A stretch of 39,274 bases of DNA from Clostridia bacterium (GCA_009929525.1 SAAH01000025.1:1-39274); one strand, 5' to 3'; shown: positions 8,742 through 17,904, counted from the stretch's first letter. Numbers and translations: made by a program. Notes: generated by a model from the sequence alone, not told the origin.

Positions 8742-8765
8742 GGAGGGATGATATTGCATCCCTCC
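8742..8765 (-). terminator. intrinsic terminator after the Nudix gene
   Basis: A perfect 9-bp stem (GGAGGGATG with CATCCCTCC on the minus strand) closes a six-base loop and is followed by TTATTTATTAAA. It lies 14 bp past the stop of the Nudix gene and before pap. The tail is T-rich but interrupted, so efficiency may be partial. Confidence 0.65.
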
Positions 8766-8778
8766 CCTGTCTTTCAAG

Positions 8779-9231
8779 CTAAAAATACTTGCGGTTTCCC
8801 CACAGGTTGGCTTTTCTCAACTCCAGATATTCATTATATGCCATTTCCAGAATCTGTCGCTCATTAGAAAACTTGAGGAGATGGTACGCTTCGTGGAACT
8901 TGTAATAACCGGAATCTACGAAGAATTCCTCTCGCTGAGGTTTGCTGCTATAATTGTTTGCCATCATCAAAAACCAGTGGACATCCTTCTCCACAGTGTC
9001 CTCCGGTACAGAAAAACTATACTGGCTTTTTCCGATATACTTGATAATGGATGCATGCACGCCGGACTCTTCTCTCACTTCACGAAGTGCGGTCTGCTGA
9101 TACGTTTCCCCTTCTTCCACAGTTCCTTTTGGCAGGACCCAGCCCTCATATTTGTTCTTGTAGCTCTTATATAAGGTCAGGACCTTCCCACGATATATCA
9201 CCACCCCGCCACAGCTTATTGCTTCTATCAT
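8779..9231 (-). CDS. Nudix hydrolase
   Basis: A 150-residue protein with a full Nudix box at residues 36-58 (G-x5-E-x7-RE-V-x-EE-x-G-V). This motif binds Mg2+ and cleaves nucleoside diphosphates linked to another group. The substrate cannot be read from the sequence. WVLPKGTVEEGE at the box and YVF-like aromatic residues downstream fit Ap4A- or NDP-sugar-type hydrolases, but this is not decisive. The start at ATG 9231 has AGGAGGAG six bases upstream; a TTG two codons earlier abuts that site and is less likely. It is a single-gene unit with its own promoter and terminator. Confidence 0.88.
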   Translation of the reverse strand: MIEAISCGGVVIYRGKVLTLYKSYKNKYEGWVLPKGTVEEGETYQQTALREVREESGVHASIIKYIGKSQYSFSVPEDTVEKDVHWFLMMANNYSSKPQREEFFVDSGYYKFHEAYHLLKFSNERQILEMAYNEYLELRKANLWGNRKYF

Positions 9232-9274
9232 CTGCAACTCCTCCTGTAATGCGTTGTGCTATTTCACTAAATTT

Positions 9275-9303
9275 AGTATACTGCTTTTGAGAAAACTGTG
9301 CAA
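9275..9303 (-). promoter_or_regulatory. sigma-A-type promoter of the Nudix gene
   Basis: TTGCAC and TATACT are separated by exactly 17 bp on the minus strand, about 40 bp before the Nudix start. It sits right after the stop codon of the penicillin-binding protein gene, so the Nudix gene can be transcribed independently. Confidence 0.65.
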
Positions 9304-9305
9304 CC

Positions 9306-10787
9306 TTAATTATAATAAGCATCAAATATTTTCTGTGCGATCGGAACTGCAACTTCACTTCCTGCACCGGCCTCTTCCGCCACTACACATACCACGATAT
9401 CCGGGTCCTCTACATTCGAAAATCCTACGAACCAGGAATGTGGTGTCGTCACGCTAACATCGCCATGCTCCGCTGTTCCTGTTTTTCCTGCTGCCGTGTA
9501 ACCGCGGCCGGAAAGAGATGCTGCTGTTCCGCCTTCTACAACACCCTGCATCAAAGTGCTAAGCTGGGACGCTTCTTCTGTTGACATGACTTTTTTATAT
9601 GATTTCGGCATATTTGTTTTTACTGCAGATCCATTTGCTGTTTCCACACGTTCCACAAGATACGGAGTCATCATGGTTCCGCCATTTGCCACTGCACTTG
9701 TTATCATCGCCATGTGCATAGGGGATACAAGAGTATTTCCCTGTCCTATCGCCGTCTGCATCGTCAGTGCATCTGCACTGTCTGCCTCTAAAGTGAATTT
9801 GCTCGATGTATATGTGATATCCAGCGGAAGCTTCTGGTTAAATAAAAGACTTTCTACGGTGGTCCTGTAATCTGCTCTGTTAAGATCTACACCAATCTGT
9901 GCAAACGCCGAGTTGCATGACTTTGCAAATGCAGTCGGGAAATCTTCCTGTCCATGAGCACTGTTATGATAACAGTGAATAGTATAACCACCATTTTCCA
10001 CTTCACCGACACAGTCAAATGAAAATCCATCGAAGGAACCGTGTTCCCGCCAATAAGCCAGAGATGTTATAATCTTAAATGTTGACCCCGGCGGATACTG
10101 CCCCTGAGTTGCCCGGTTCACCAGACTGGAATTGCCTTCTTCTGAATTGATTTCTTCCCAGTCCGCCGATATCGTATTCGGATTGAAGTCCGGCTTACTC
10201 ACCATGGCAAGTACTTTTCCCGTATCAGGCTCCATTACAACAACTGCGCCATCATAGCTTCCAAGCGCGTCATATGCCGCTTGCTGCAATTCTACGTCCA
10301 AAGTGGTAACTATATTGTCCCCCACGTTTTTCTCGTCTTTAAACTCGTTTTCAACCTGTGAAAGAACATTTGTATGGGAGGTAAGCAGCTGTGAGTTCAT
10401 ACTTTGCTCCAGGCCACTGATTCCGGAAGCCGAATATCCTACCACATGGGCAAATACATTTTCATAAGGATAAAGCCTGTATTCATTTCCGTCATCATCC
10501 GTCTCGGTACTTGCAAGCACCTCACCGTCAGAAGAAAGGATCTCGCCTTTCACCACCCGTTCCTGATAAGATCCCTGACGTTTACTGTTGTAAGGGCTGT
10601 TCGCATACTCATCCCTGAGTTCTATATTAAAATAAACCATATATCCGATCAATGCCAGGAAAATACCCACAAACGTATAGGATATAATGACATACTCTTT
10701 ACCAGTTGAGGCTTTTTTCCGTTTGTTCCTGGATTTTTTCTTCGAGGGTCTTTTCTCGTTGTCCAGTTCCTCCCGATGTTGGGCCAT
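9306..10787 (-). CDS. class B penicillin-binding protein, transpeptidase
   Basis: A 493-residue membrane-anchored transpeptidase that crosslinks peptidoglycan outside the cell. It has a basic N-terminus, one transmembrane helix (about 32-54), a short dimerisation-like region, and a transpeptidase domain. The three active-site motifs are present: STFK at 235-238, SCN at 290-292 and KTGT at 435-438. The first gene of the pair encodes a RodA/FtsW-type polymerase, so the two probably act as a SEDS-bPBP complex. The start is set at ATG 10787 with AGGAG five bases upstream, overlapping the upstream gene by 89 bp. ATGs at 10832 and 10862 are possible but have weaker sites. It is similar in size and order to PbpA-type proteins of Clostridia. 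Confidence 0.88.
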   Translation of the reverse strand: MAQHREELDNEKRPSKKKSRNKRKKASTGKEYVIISYTFVGIFLALIGYMVYFNIELRDEYANSPYNSKRQGSYQERVVKGEILSSDGEVLASTETDDDGNEYRLYPYENVFAHVVGYSASGISGLEQSMNSQLLTSHTNVLSQVENEFKDEKNVGDNIVTTLDVELQQAAYDALGSYDGAVVVMEPDTGKVLAMVSKPDFNPNTISADWEEINSEEGNSSLVNRATQGQYPPGSTFKIITSLAYWREHGSFDGFSFDCVGEVENGGYTIHCYHNSAHGQEDFPTAFAKSCNSAFAQIGVDLNRADYRTTVESLLFNQKLPLDITYTSSKFTLEADSADALTMQTAIGQGNTLVSPMHMAMITSAVANGGTMMTPYLVERVETANGSAVKTNMPKSYKKVMSTEEASQLSTLMQGVVEGGTAASLSGRGYTAAGKTGTAEHGDVSVTTPHSWFVGFSNVEDPDIVVCVVAEEAGAGSEVAVPIAQKIFDAYYN

Positions 10788-12180
10788 TTCCTCTCCTGTT
10801 ATTTTTCTTGTTGATTTTTTTACGTTTCTCATTTTCTCGTCTTTGCCTTTCAAGTTCTTCACCTTCGTCTTCCCTGAGAATATACAATCCCTGAATAATG
10901 GACAACATCAAAATTGTACAGATAACAGAGCTGCCTCCGTAACTTACCAGCGGCAGGGTGATACCCGTCATAGGAATAAACTTACTTGTACCGCCTACCG
11001 TTAAAAACACCTGAAATGCATATTCAGCTCCAAGTCCCATGGCAATAAGCTTATAAAATGGCTTGCTCATCTTCATGGAAACATTTACGATCATCAAAAA
11101 ACAGCTCATACATACCAGAAGCAGGCAAATTGCAAAGATGCCTCCCAGCTCTTCACAGATTGCAGCAAAGATAAAGTCTTTGTCTACAACAGGAATCGTA
11201 TTTGGCATCCCTTCTCCCAGTCCCATACCGAACCATCCGCCGGCACTGATCCCAAATAGGCTCTGAGCCACCTGATATCCGCCACCTACCTGATCATATA
11301 CTGCGATCGGGTCCTTCCATACAGTGACTCTCTGCCGTACATGATTAAACAGGAAATACGCCAAAACCGCTGCCAGTGAACCACCCGCCAAACCTGCAAG
11401 TGCATACCATGGTTTTCTCGTAGCCACATAAAGCATTACGATATACGCAATAAAAAAAACCAGCGCACTTCCAAGATCTGTCGACGCCACCAATATCAGT
11501 ACATGTGCTCCTGCAACGATCGTCGTGATACACACTCGTTTAAAGCTGGTATCCTCTCTCAGCATCCCGGCAACAAAGAAAACAAATGTGATCTTCACCA
11601 GTTCCGAAAACTGAAAAGTCACGCCGCCGATCTCGATGGAAAGCTTTGCTCCCCCGGAGATAGCAGCCAGTGCCAGTACGACTCCAAGAAGACCGATACC
11701 TGCGATTCCATACAGCCAGGTAAGATCTTTTAACAGCTTCACCTTTCGCACAATAACAGGAACGATAAATGAAATCACCATACCGATGACTACGATTTCA
11801 AACTGCTTCACAGCCTTTTCAAAACTCAACCGGCTCAGCATCAAAAATCCGATGCTCAAAAGCATACACATGTTATTGACGATCAACAGATTCCCCTTTT
11901 TATAAATCAAGCGGTATAAAACCTGTACAACTATGATAAATACAAAGACTGCCGCACACATGAATATAAGATTCATGTCCTGTGTCTTCATATACAAAAC
12001 TGCATAAGCCACAAAATTCATAAAAAGCATCAGTACGATCTGCTTTCGCAGAACATGACGCTTATCTTCCAGACTATGCTTTTTAAAAATAGTAAAGCAC
12101 TGGAAGGTAAAAAGAATCATTAAAATAATAATCAAATATTTTGATAATTCTGTGATAATATTTTCCACGATCTCCTCCAT
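10699..12180 (-). CDS. FtsW/RodA/SpoVE family peptidoglycan polymerase
   Basis: A 493-residue polytopic membrane protein of the SEDS family. These polymerise lipid II into glycan strands together with a class B PBP. Family signatures are visible: ASTDLGSALVFF in the middle, an extracellular GGYQVAQSLFGISAGG loop with GMGLG, and near the end PMTGITLPLVSYGGSS. The N-terminus has more hydrophobic helices than typical RodA. The C-terminus is a highly basic and then acidic tail of about 65 residues that overlaps the PBP reading frame. The start at ATG 12180 gives a hydrophobic N-terminus after MEEIVENIITEL. An upstream ATG would overlap the U32 gene and adds charged residues. Whether it serves elongation, division or sporulation is not clear. 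Confidence 0.88.
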   Translation of the reverse strand: MEEIVENIITELSKYLIIILMILFTFQCFTIFKKHSLEDKRHVLRKQIVLMLFMNFVAYAVLYMKTQDMNLIFMCAAVFVFIIVVQVLYRLIYKKGNLLIVNNMCMLLSIGFLMLSRLSFEKAVKQFEIVVIGMVISFIVPVIVRKVKLLKDLTWLYGIAGIGLLGVVLALAAISGGAKLSIEIGGVTFQFSELVKITFVFFVAGMLREDTSFKRVCITTIVAGAHVLILVASTDLGSALVFFIAYIVMLYVATRKPWYALAGLAGGSLAAVLAYFLFNHVRQRVTVWKDPIAVYDQVGGGYQVAQSLFGISAGGWFGMGLGEGMPNTIPVVDKDFIFAAICEELGGIFAICLLLVCMSCFLMIVNVSMKMSKPFYKLIAMGLGAEYAFQVFLTVGGTSKFIPMTGITLPLVSYGGSSVICTILMLSIIQGLYILREDEGEELERQRRENEKRKKINKKNNRRGNGPTSGGTGQREKTLEEKIQEQTEKSLNW

Positions 12181-12196
12181 CTGTAATACGATCTGT

Positions 12197-14410
12197 TTAT
12201 TCCACGCCTCTGGAAAAATGTCCCTTTGTCGTTTCCATTCCGCTGACGCTTTCATCCGGCTTCCCACCGTATGCGTAAACCGCCACAAATGCCCTGGCGA
12301 TCTTCTCCGTCTCCTTTTCCCCTTCTATGGTAAAAGAAAGGCGGAATCTGGAAACTCCGATTTTTTTAACCTTCTCTGCCTCCTTCAGTAAAGAAGAAGG
12401 GAGGGAGTTATATATTGTATTATAACAGAATTCACAATTGCAGACAGCATGAAATTCTTTCTTATATCTGTCTTTCAATGTAAAAACTGTACATTTGTGA
12501 TCACATCCATCAAGATTTTTCTGGATACACTGTACAGAAACCATCATAGGTGCATATCCATAGACGACCAATTCACTATTTGTATTATCTCTATGTCTGA
12601 TTTCCTTTTGATTCATCTCCAGCGAAACTGTATCACCGATACATCCCTTCTCTTTCCAGAAGTTCTGGCTTTCCTGATTCATCGTATACATATTCGCATC
12701 AAGTATCACCTGATTTTCAAGTCCCAGCTGTCTCAAGATTCCATAGCTTTCCAGATTACGGATCAAGAAACCGGAAAGTCCTTTCTGTATAAGAGATGCA
12801 AAATGTTCTTTCCTGCCATTTAATTCCCTATCTCTTACCATATGAGGAAGCATCAGAAAGAACTCTTTTCCTCTATTTTTCATTTCTTTCAGGGTCTGTT
12901 CAACACTCATGCAAAAATCATCCACGGGAAATATCCCACAGTCTGCATAGATTCTTGTAATCTCCGGGATCTGCATGAGAGCATTAAGCTGTGACCGGCT
13001 TACTACTGATGCGCAAAGACCTTCTCTCAACTGAATATTTTCGTTTTTCTCACTGTTGTCATCATCCTGCTTTGGAGCCTGCTGTTTTCGTTCATGACCA
13101 GAAAGGATCTGTCTCTTTAACTTATCCAGTGCACATCTTCGAAGTTCATTCAGCTGCTGCATAGGAAGAAAGATTCCATCATCCATGAAGATATCCAATT
13201 CCTCAAAGACAAATTCGGTCTCCCCAGTCTTCGTCATCTGTTTATATACTCTTTCCCTGTCCAAAGGACGGTTCATCGCTTCCTGAACGATCTCTCCCTC
13301 TGCAACGGTACGATGCTCACCCATACTGACTTCCAGTATAGCAGGACATTGTGGAAAAAGAGTTAACGTTCCCTTAATTTTTTCTTGAGTTTTTCCTTCA
13401 AGATATGTTTTCCTTATTCTATTGAATAATTCTTCATTTCTCTTATTTTTAACACTGTCACCTGACACTGTCTTCTTTTCATTTCTCAAAGCCATCATAT
13501 CGCGTCCATTTCTCACTTTATAATAGCTCTCATGAAATCCGTCACGATTATAGATATCCATAAGTATCTGATAATCTTCACGGCTGACAACAGGATTCTT
13601 CTCCCCTGCCAGATACCGGTCCAGATACTTTCTGTAGATTTCTACCACACCGGCTGTATATTCCGGTTTTTTCATGCGTCCCTCTATCTTGAGAGAATAT
13701 ACTCCCGCCCGAATAATGTCCGGCAAAATCCTTACCGTACACATATCTTTTGGACTTAACGGATAGGAGGTCTTATCGTCATTCATTCTTCTTTGTCCCT
13801 GGTAAACCTGATAGGGCAGTCGACAAGGCTGGGCACACCGTCCTCTGTTTCCACTTCTTCCACCTATCATGCTGCTCATAAGACACTGCCCCGAATAACA
13901 ATAACAAAGTGCACCATGTACAAAACTCTCTATCTCCATATGTGTTGCATCATAGATCGCCTTTATCTCTTTTAGTGACAATTCTCTTGCTGTCACCACA
14001 CGGGTGGCGCCTGCTTCTTTAAGAAGTTTTGCACTTTCCACGCCGGTGATCGTCATCTGCGTACTGGCATGGATATGCATATCTGGAAAATGCTTCTTAA
14101 CGAATCTGAGCACTCCAAGATCCTGCACGATCACTGCATCCAGCCCTGCGGTATATAATGGGGACAGATACTCGTACAATTCATTCTCAAGCTCACTGTT
14201 TTTAAGAAGTGTATTTACGGTCAAATACAATCTTTTTCCATGGAGATGTGCCATCTGTATCGCCTGTATCATTTTTTCCTGATCCAGATTATCCGCATAT
14301 GCACGGGCACCATACTTTTCACCACCGAGATATACTGCATCTGCGCCTGCACAAAATGCTGCTGTCATAGCTTCATAAGAGCCAGCCGGCGCCAATAATT
14401 CTATATCCAT
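12197..14410 (-). CDS. U32 family peptidase, RlhA/TrhP-like with DUF3656
   Basis: A 737-residue protein. The U32 domain begins MDIELLAPAGSYEA and holds the cysteine cluster Cys169, Cys171, Cys176, Cys192 and Cys196 (around YSGQC and RGRCAQPC). The middle part looks like DUF3656, and a C-terminal region has another cysteine group (CDHKC, then CNCEFC). U32 proteins were first called collagenase-like, but members with these domains (RlhA, TrhP) are known to carry Fe-S clusters and hydroxylate rRNA or tRNA using prephenate. RNA hydroxylation is thus more likely than proteolysis here. GGGAGG lies six bases before the ATG. It is 16 bp upstream of the RodA-family gene and 69 bp after zapA, with a hairpin between. 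Confidence 0.87.
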   Translation of the reverse strand: MDIELLAPAGSYEAMTAAFCAGADAVYLGGEKYGARAYADNLDQEKMIQAIQMAHLHGKRLYLTVNTLLKNSELENELYEYLSPLYTAGLDAVIVQDLGVLRFVKKHFPDMHIHASTQMTITGVESAKLLKEAGATRVVTARELSLKEIKAIYDATHMEIESFVHGALCYCYSGQCLMSSMIGGRSGNRGRCAQPCRLPYQVYQGQRRMNDDKTSYPLSPKDMCTVRILPDIIRAGVYSLKIEGRMKKPEYTAGVVEIYRKYLDRYLAGEKNPVVSREDYQILMDIYNRDGFHESYYKVRNGRDMMALRNEKKTVSGDSVKNKRNEELFNRIRKTYLEGKTQEKIKGTLTLFPQCPAILEVSMGEHRTVAEGEIVQEAMNRPLDRERVYKQMTKTGETEFVFEELDIFMDDGIFLPMQQLNELRRCALDKLKRQILSGHERKQQAPKQDDDNSEKNENIQLREGLCASVVSRSQLNALMQIPEITRIYADCGIFPVDDFCMSVEQTLKEMKNRGKEFFLMLPHMVRDRELNGRKEHFASLIQKGLSGFLIRNLESYGILRQLGLENQVILDANMYTMNQESQNFWKEKGCIGDTVSLEMNQKEIRHRDNTNSELVVYGYAPMMVSVQCIQKNLDGCDHKCTVFTLKDRYKKEFHAVCNCEFCYNTIYNSLPSSLLKEAEKVKKIGVSRFRLSFTIEGEKETEKIARAFVAVYAYGGKPDESVSGMETTKGHFSRGVE

Positions 14411-14432
14411 TGATATCCTCCCTTTATACGAT

Positions 14433-14461
14433 AAAACGGACGTGACTTTGCGGTCACGTCC
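14433..14461 (-). terminator. hairpin between zapA and the U32 gene, possible attenuator
   Basis: A perfect 9-bp stem (GGACGTGAC with GTCACGTCC) has a six-base loop and is followed by GTTTTAT on the minus strand. The T run is short, so it may reduce rather than stop transcription into the U32-rodA-PBP genes. Confidence 0.6.
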
Positions 14462-14479
14462 CTCTTTAATTGGCAAACT

Positions 14480-14866
14480 TTATTTCAGCAGGTTCTCCAT
14501 ATCTTCTTCCAGCTGCTTTATCTGTCGTTTTAAATCTTCATTTTCTTTTTTGCAGTTTTCTATCTCAATCTGCGCATCGATCAGATCATGTTTCAGATCA
14601 TACATTTCTTTATCCTTAAGCTGTGAATCCTCCTCAAAGGATTCCGCCTGTCTTTTCGCCTTAAAGTAATCATCCGATATATTGAGACTAAGCAACGTAT
14701 TCTTCGTCTCCTGCGGCTGACGATTATATCCTGGAAGCTCACTGAGCTGTGCAATCTTATGATTCATATAAGAAGCCACTTTCTGCAGATATTCTTCACT
14801 TTCATATCCGCTCAGAGTGACAATCTTTCCTCCGATTAAAACCTTCGTTGTATTTTTTGCTGGCAT
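14480..14866 (-). CDS. zapA: cell division protein ZapA
   Basis: A 128-residue protein. The first 80 residues match ZapA: TTKVLIGGKIVTLSGYESEE, then a helix with VASYMNHKI. The second half is a coiled coil rich in Glu, Lys and Leu. ZapA binds FtsZ and promotes bundling of protofilaments at the division site. The length is normal for clostridial ZapA, which has a longer coiled coil than the Bacillus form. ATG 14866 is preferred because GGAGGA lies about nine bases upstream; ATG 14875 is only one base from it. It has its own promoter just past ruvB. Confidence 0.85.
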   Translation of the reverse strand: MPAKNTTKVLIGGKIVTLSGYESEEYLQKVASYMNHKIAQLSELPGYNRQPQETKNTLLSLNISDDYFKAKRQAESFEEDSQLKDKEMYDLKHDLIDAQIEIENCKKENEDLKRQIKQLEEDMENLLK

Positions 14867-14928
14867 GACCGACATTCCTCCATTGATAATGGTAACTGTT
14901 CAAGTGCTGAAAGTTACATGATAGTTCT

Positions 14929-14956
14929 ATTATAAACAAAATCAGTCAAAAAACAA
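14929..14956 (-). promoter_or_regulatory. sigma-A-type promoter of zapA
   Basis: TTGTTT and a perfect TATAAT are separated by 16 bp on the minus strand, about 60 bp before the zapA start and just past the ruvB stop. Confidence 0.6.
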
Positions 14957-14974
14957 CCTTTTTCTCACCTTTTG

Positions 14975-15979
14975 TCAGACATTTGCAGGCATCTCGATCC
15001 CCAGATGCAGGTAAGCCTGCTCTGTAGCCACCCTTCCTCTTGGTGTTCTGTTAAGAAATCCGTTCTGGATCAGGTATGGTTCATAGACATCCTCTATAGT
15101 TCCTGAATCCTCTCCAATCGCTGCTGCGAGGGTCTCAAGACCCACCGGACCGCCAAGGAACTTGCCGATGATCGTATTCAGGATATACCTGTCTGTCTGG
15201 TCAAGCCCATACTTATCCACCTCGAGAAGATCAAGTGCAAAGGCTGCAACCTCTTCCGTAATCTTTCCATCATACTTCACCTGTGCAAAATCTCTGACCC
15301 TCTTCAACAGGCGATTGGCCAAACGCGGGGTACCCCTGGATCGTTTTGCCATCTCTGCAGCGCCCTTCGGATCTATCTCTACATCCAGAACTTTGGCTGA
15401 ATGTATGATGATCGTCTCAAGTTCCCTCTCCGTATAGAATTCCAGATGATGGATCACTCCAAACCTGTCTCTAAGCGGTGCAGTTAAAAGTCCTGCTCTT
15501 GTAGTCGCACCCACCAGTGTAAAATGTGGAAGATCCAATCGTATCGATCTGGCCGTAGCTCCCTTGCCGATCATAATGTCGATAGCAAAGTCTTCCATCG
15601 CCGGATAAAGCACCTCTTCCACCTGCCGGTTCAATCGGTGGATCTCATCCACAAACAGTACATCACCTTCCTGAAGATTGTTGAGAATAGCTGCCATCTC
15701 ACCGGGCTTTTCTATCGCTGGCCCCGAAGTCACCTTCATGTGGACTCCCATCTCATTTGCAATGATTCCGGCAAGTGTTGTCTTTCCAAGTCCCGGAGGG
15801 CCATAAAAGAGCACATGATCCAAAGAATCCTTTCTCTGCTTTGCAGCTTCGATATAGACTGCCAGATTCTTCTTTGCTTTTTCCTGTCCTATATAATCTT
15901 TCAGATACTGTGGCCGAAGATTTCCCTCGATACGAATATCTTCTTCCGTCATATCAGTTGTAATAATTCTTTTTTCCAT
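14975..15979 (-). CDS. ruvB: Holliday junction branch migration helicase RuvB
   Basis: A 334-residue AAA+ motor of the RuvAB complex, which drives branch migration during homologous recombination. Walker A is at 60-67 (GPPGLGKT), Walker B at 109-114 (FVDEIH), and sensor 1 reads LVGATTRAG. The C-terminal winged helix contains [16 protein letters not shown]. The length is normal. GGAGAG precedes the ATG. It follows ruvA by 38 bp, the usual order. Confidence 0.97.
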   Translation of the reverse strand: MEKRIITTDMTEEDIRIEGNLRPQYLKDYIGQEKAKKNLAVYIEAAKQRKDSLDHVLFYGPPGLGKTTLAGIIANEMGVHMKVTSGPAIEKPGEMAAILNNLQEGDVLFVDEIHRLNRQVEEVLYPAMEDFAIDIMIGKGATARSIRLDLPHFTLVGATTRAGLLTAPLRDRFGVIHHLEFYTERELETIIIHSAKVLDVEIDPKGAAEMAKRSRGTPRLANRLLKRVRDFAQVKYDGKITEEVAAFALDLLEVDKYGLDQTDRYILNTIIGKFLGGPVGLETLAAAIGEDSGTIEDVYEPYLIQNGFLNRTPRGRVATEQAYLHLGIEMPANV

Positions 15980-16017
15980 CTTTTATCTTCTCTCCAGACT
16001 ACAAGCCATTTCCAAAT

Positions 16018-16629
16018 CTATATCATTTTCTTAAGAGCAGCTTTCAGCAGTTCTTCTACGTCCATGTTAGAAGCATCTTCAACCCGCTTCACTGCACGAA
16101 GTGAATCTGCATTGGGATATCCCAGTGCAACCAGTGCCTGAACAGCCTCTGATACTGCATCACCATTGGCACCCGGCATCTGATCTGCCGAAGACTGATT
16201 CTCCAGTTTTTGTTCGAATGCATCTTCCAGGTTCAGCTTATCCTTTAATTCAAGAATCACTTTCTGAGCTGTTTTCTTCCCGATCCCCGGTGCTTTAGCT
16301 ATCGCTGCCGCATCATCTGCCAAAACCGCAAATCTAAGGTCGTCCGCAGAAAGGGCTGACAATACACCAAGTCCAGCCTTGGGACCGATACCATTGACTC
16401 CTATGAGTAATTTGAACACATTCAGATCATCCTTTGTTAAAAAGCCATATAACTGCATAGCATCTTCTTTCACATAGAGGTAAGTGTAGATTTTTATCTC
16501 CTGTCCGATGGGCAGTGCACCGGAAAAGGTGGATCCCGGCACAAAGATCCGATATCCCATCCCCTGATTGTCCACGATAATGCACTGTTCATCCGCCTCT
16601 TCTAATATTCCCTTTATATATCCAATCAT
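16018..16629 (-). CDS. ruvA: Holliday junction branch migration protein RuvA
   Basis: A 203-residue protein that binds four-way junctions as a tetramer and loads RuvB. The N-terminal OB fold begins MIGYIKGILEE, the helix-hairpin-helix part reads LIGVNGIGPKAGLGVLSAL and then APGIGKKTAQKVILELKDK, and the C-terminal RuvB-binding domain includes EAVQALVALGY. AGGTGA lies before the ATG. It is followed by ruvB. Confidence 0.97.
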   Translation of the reverse strand: MIGYIKGILEEADEQCIIVDNQGMGYRIFVPGSTFSGALPIGQEIKIYTYLYVKEDAMQLYGFLTKDDLNVFKLLIGVNGIGPKAGLGVLSALSADDLRFAVLADDAAAIAKAPGIGKKTAQKVILELKDKLNLEDAFEQKLENQSSADQMPGANGDAVSEAVQALVALGYPNADSLRAVKRVEDASNMDVEELLKAALKKMI

Positions 16630-16651
16630 CTTTTCACCTGTCTGATGCCTC

Positions 16652-17152
16652 TTACTTTCGCAATTCAGGCACCGCTTTTTTTATTCTCTTTATCATCTCG
16701 CTGCTCAAAATGCCGATCAGTATCCCGGTTGCAAGACCTGTGATCGCCAATATGGGAAAATAGTAACCCACACGGATATTTTCAACCACACCTATCGCTA
16801 CAAGGATCTGACCTGCGTTATGTGTCACTCCTCCAAGCATACTCACTCCAGTCAGACTAAGCTTCAGGTATCTGCGTCCAAGTTCCATACAGACCAGACT
16901 CAGGATTCCTCCTGCCAGGCTGAAAGCAATACTAAATGCATTTCCAAACAGGAATCCGATCACCAGGATCCTCACCATGGATACTGCAAGTGCCTCTTTC
17001 CATGAATACAAATAGAGCGCCACCACCACGGCCAGATTGGGAAGTCCAAGCTTCATCCCCGGTACTCCTGCAAAAACAGGGAAAAGAGATTCCACATAAC
17101 CTAATATGATCGCTGCTGCACATACCAGACCCAAATATGCTGTTTTCTTCAA
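16652..17152 (-). CDS. Gx transporter family protein (Hpre_diP_synt_I-type)
   Basis: A 166-residue membrane protein with about five hydrophobic helices, resembling the family annotated as Gx transporter or heptaprenyl diphosphate synthase component I. Characteristic parts are GVPGMKLGLPNLAVVVALY and GGVTHNAGQILVA. The fold resembles ECF-type substrate-binding subunits, so import of a small molecule is more likely than prenyl synthesis. The start is probably TTG at 17152, six bases after GGCGGG; a TTG at 17170 lacks a site. It partners with the NusG-domain-II protein just upstream, a pair often found near Rnf clusters. Confidence 0.8.
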   Translation of the reverse strand: MKKTAYLGLVCAAAIILGYVESLFPVFAGVPGMKLGLPNLAVVVALYLYSWKEALAVSMVRILVIGFLFGNAFSIAFSLAGGILSLVCMELGRRYLKLSLTGVSMLGGVTHNAGQILVAIGVVENIRVGYYFPILAITGLATGILIGILSSEMIKRIKKAVPELRK

Positions 17153-17166
17153 GCTGATCCCGCCTT

Positions 17167-17535
17167 TCAAGAACTGATGCTGTCCACACCATCTTCTGTA
17201 TCCTCATCATTTCCTTCTGAAATGATCTCAAGTACTACTTTGTTCGGCAGACATACGATCGTCCTGCCGCTCTGTGAGATTGAAACTGTATGAACACATA
17301 TCTGATCCGGACAATCCGCATCGATCATCGAAACTTCTCCGTCCCTGATCCTACAACTATTAGTCCCTTCGATATCAATCTCCTGATTTTCAGACAAAGA
17401 ATATGTTCCAAAGACCTCTCCGTCCTTCATGATCTGAAGCCACTCGCCTTCATCCTGTGTGATAGTATTGATTCCCCATACCAAAAATGCTGCCGCTGCT
17501 ATGACTGCTGCAAGTATCCAATCTCTTTTTTTCAT
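17167..17535 (-). CDS. NusG domain II-containing protein
   Basis: A 122-residue protein with an N-terminal membrane helix (about 6-23) and an external beta domain of the NusG domain II type. The diagnostic part is CRIRDGEVSMIDADCPDQICV followed by SISQSGRTIVCLPNKVVLEI. The cysteine pattern is typical of these secreted versions; it is not the transcription factor NusG. The function is not established, but these genes are commonly paired with Gx transporters and sit close to flavin or Rnf genes. ATG 17535 has AGGAAA upstream and is preferred over 17580, which adds only basic residues. Confidence 0.82.
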   Translation of the reverse strand: MKKRDWILAAVIAAAAFLVWGINTITQDEGEWLQIMKDGEVFGTYSLSENQEIDIEGTNSCRIRDGEVSMIDADCPDQICVHTVSISQSGRTIVCLPNKVVLEIISEGNDEDTEDGVDSISS

Positions 17536-17761
17536 GGTTGTTTTCCTATAGTGATTTCTCTTCTTTTTCCTGGTTATCATACCATAATCAAGGGAAGAAT
17601 TCCATCGTTAAAATCATTCCAAAAACTTTCCTTTATGAAAATTATTATTTTCAGGAGATTTCGGCTACTTAACAGAATACCATATATGTATGCAAAACGC
17701 AACGAAAAGCGAATGTTTGTTCTGTATATTTCATTCTGCTCTTATCCAAAAGAACAACAAA

Positions 17762-17821
17762 AAGGCTGTCATATCCAACCTGTAAGTAACTTGGTTCTTA
17801 CAGGTTGAACATGACAGCCTT
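17762..17821 (-). terminator. long-stem terminator of the rnf operon
   Basis: Two 25-base arms (17762-17786 and 17797-17821) surround a 10-base loop. In the minus-strand transcript they pair along the full 25 bp, with two G-U wobbles, and TTTTTG follows. On the plus strand the same positions would be mismatches, so the structure has been kept for the minus transcript. It lies 84 bp past rnfB. The rest of the 17536-17904 gap shows no gene. Confidence 0.78.
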
Positions 17822-17904
17822 CTGATTTCTTATAATCAAAATCCCTTTTCTTTTGTTTGATTTTTATCCGCTAAGCAGTTCTGCTGAATAGCTTCACATT
17901 CATC

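Noticed and set aside
15524-16141. 205-codon plus-strand frame opposite ruvB and ruvA
   Set aside because: Antisense shadow of two conserved genes; no known domain and poor start context.
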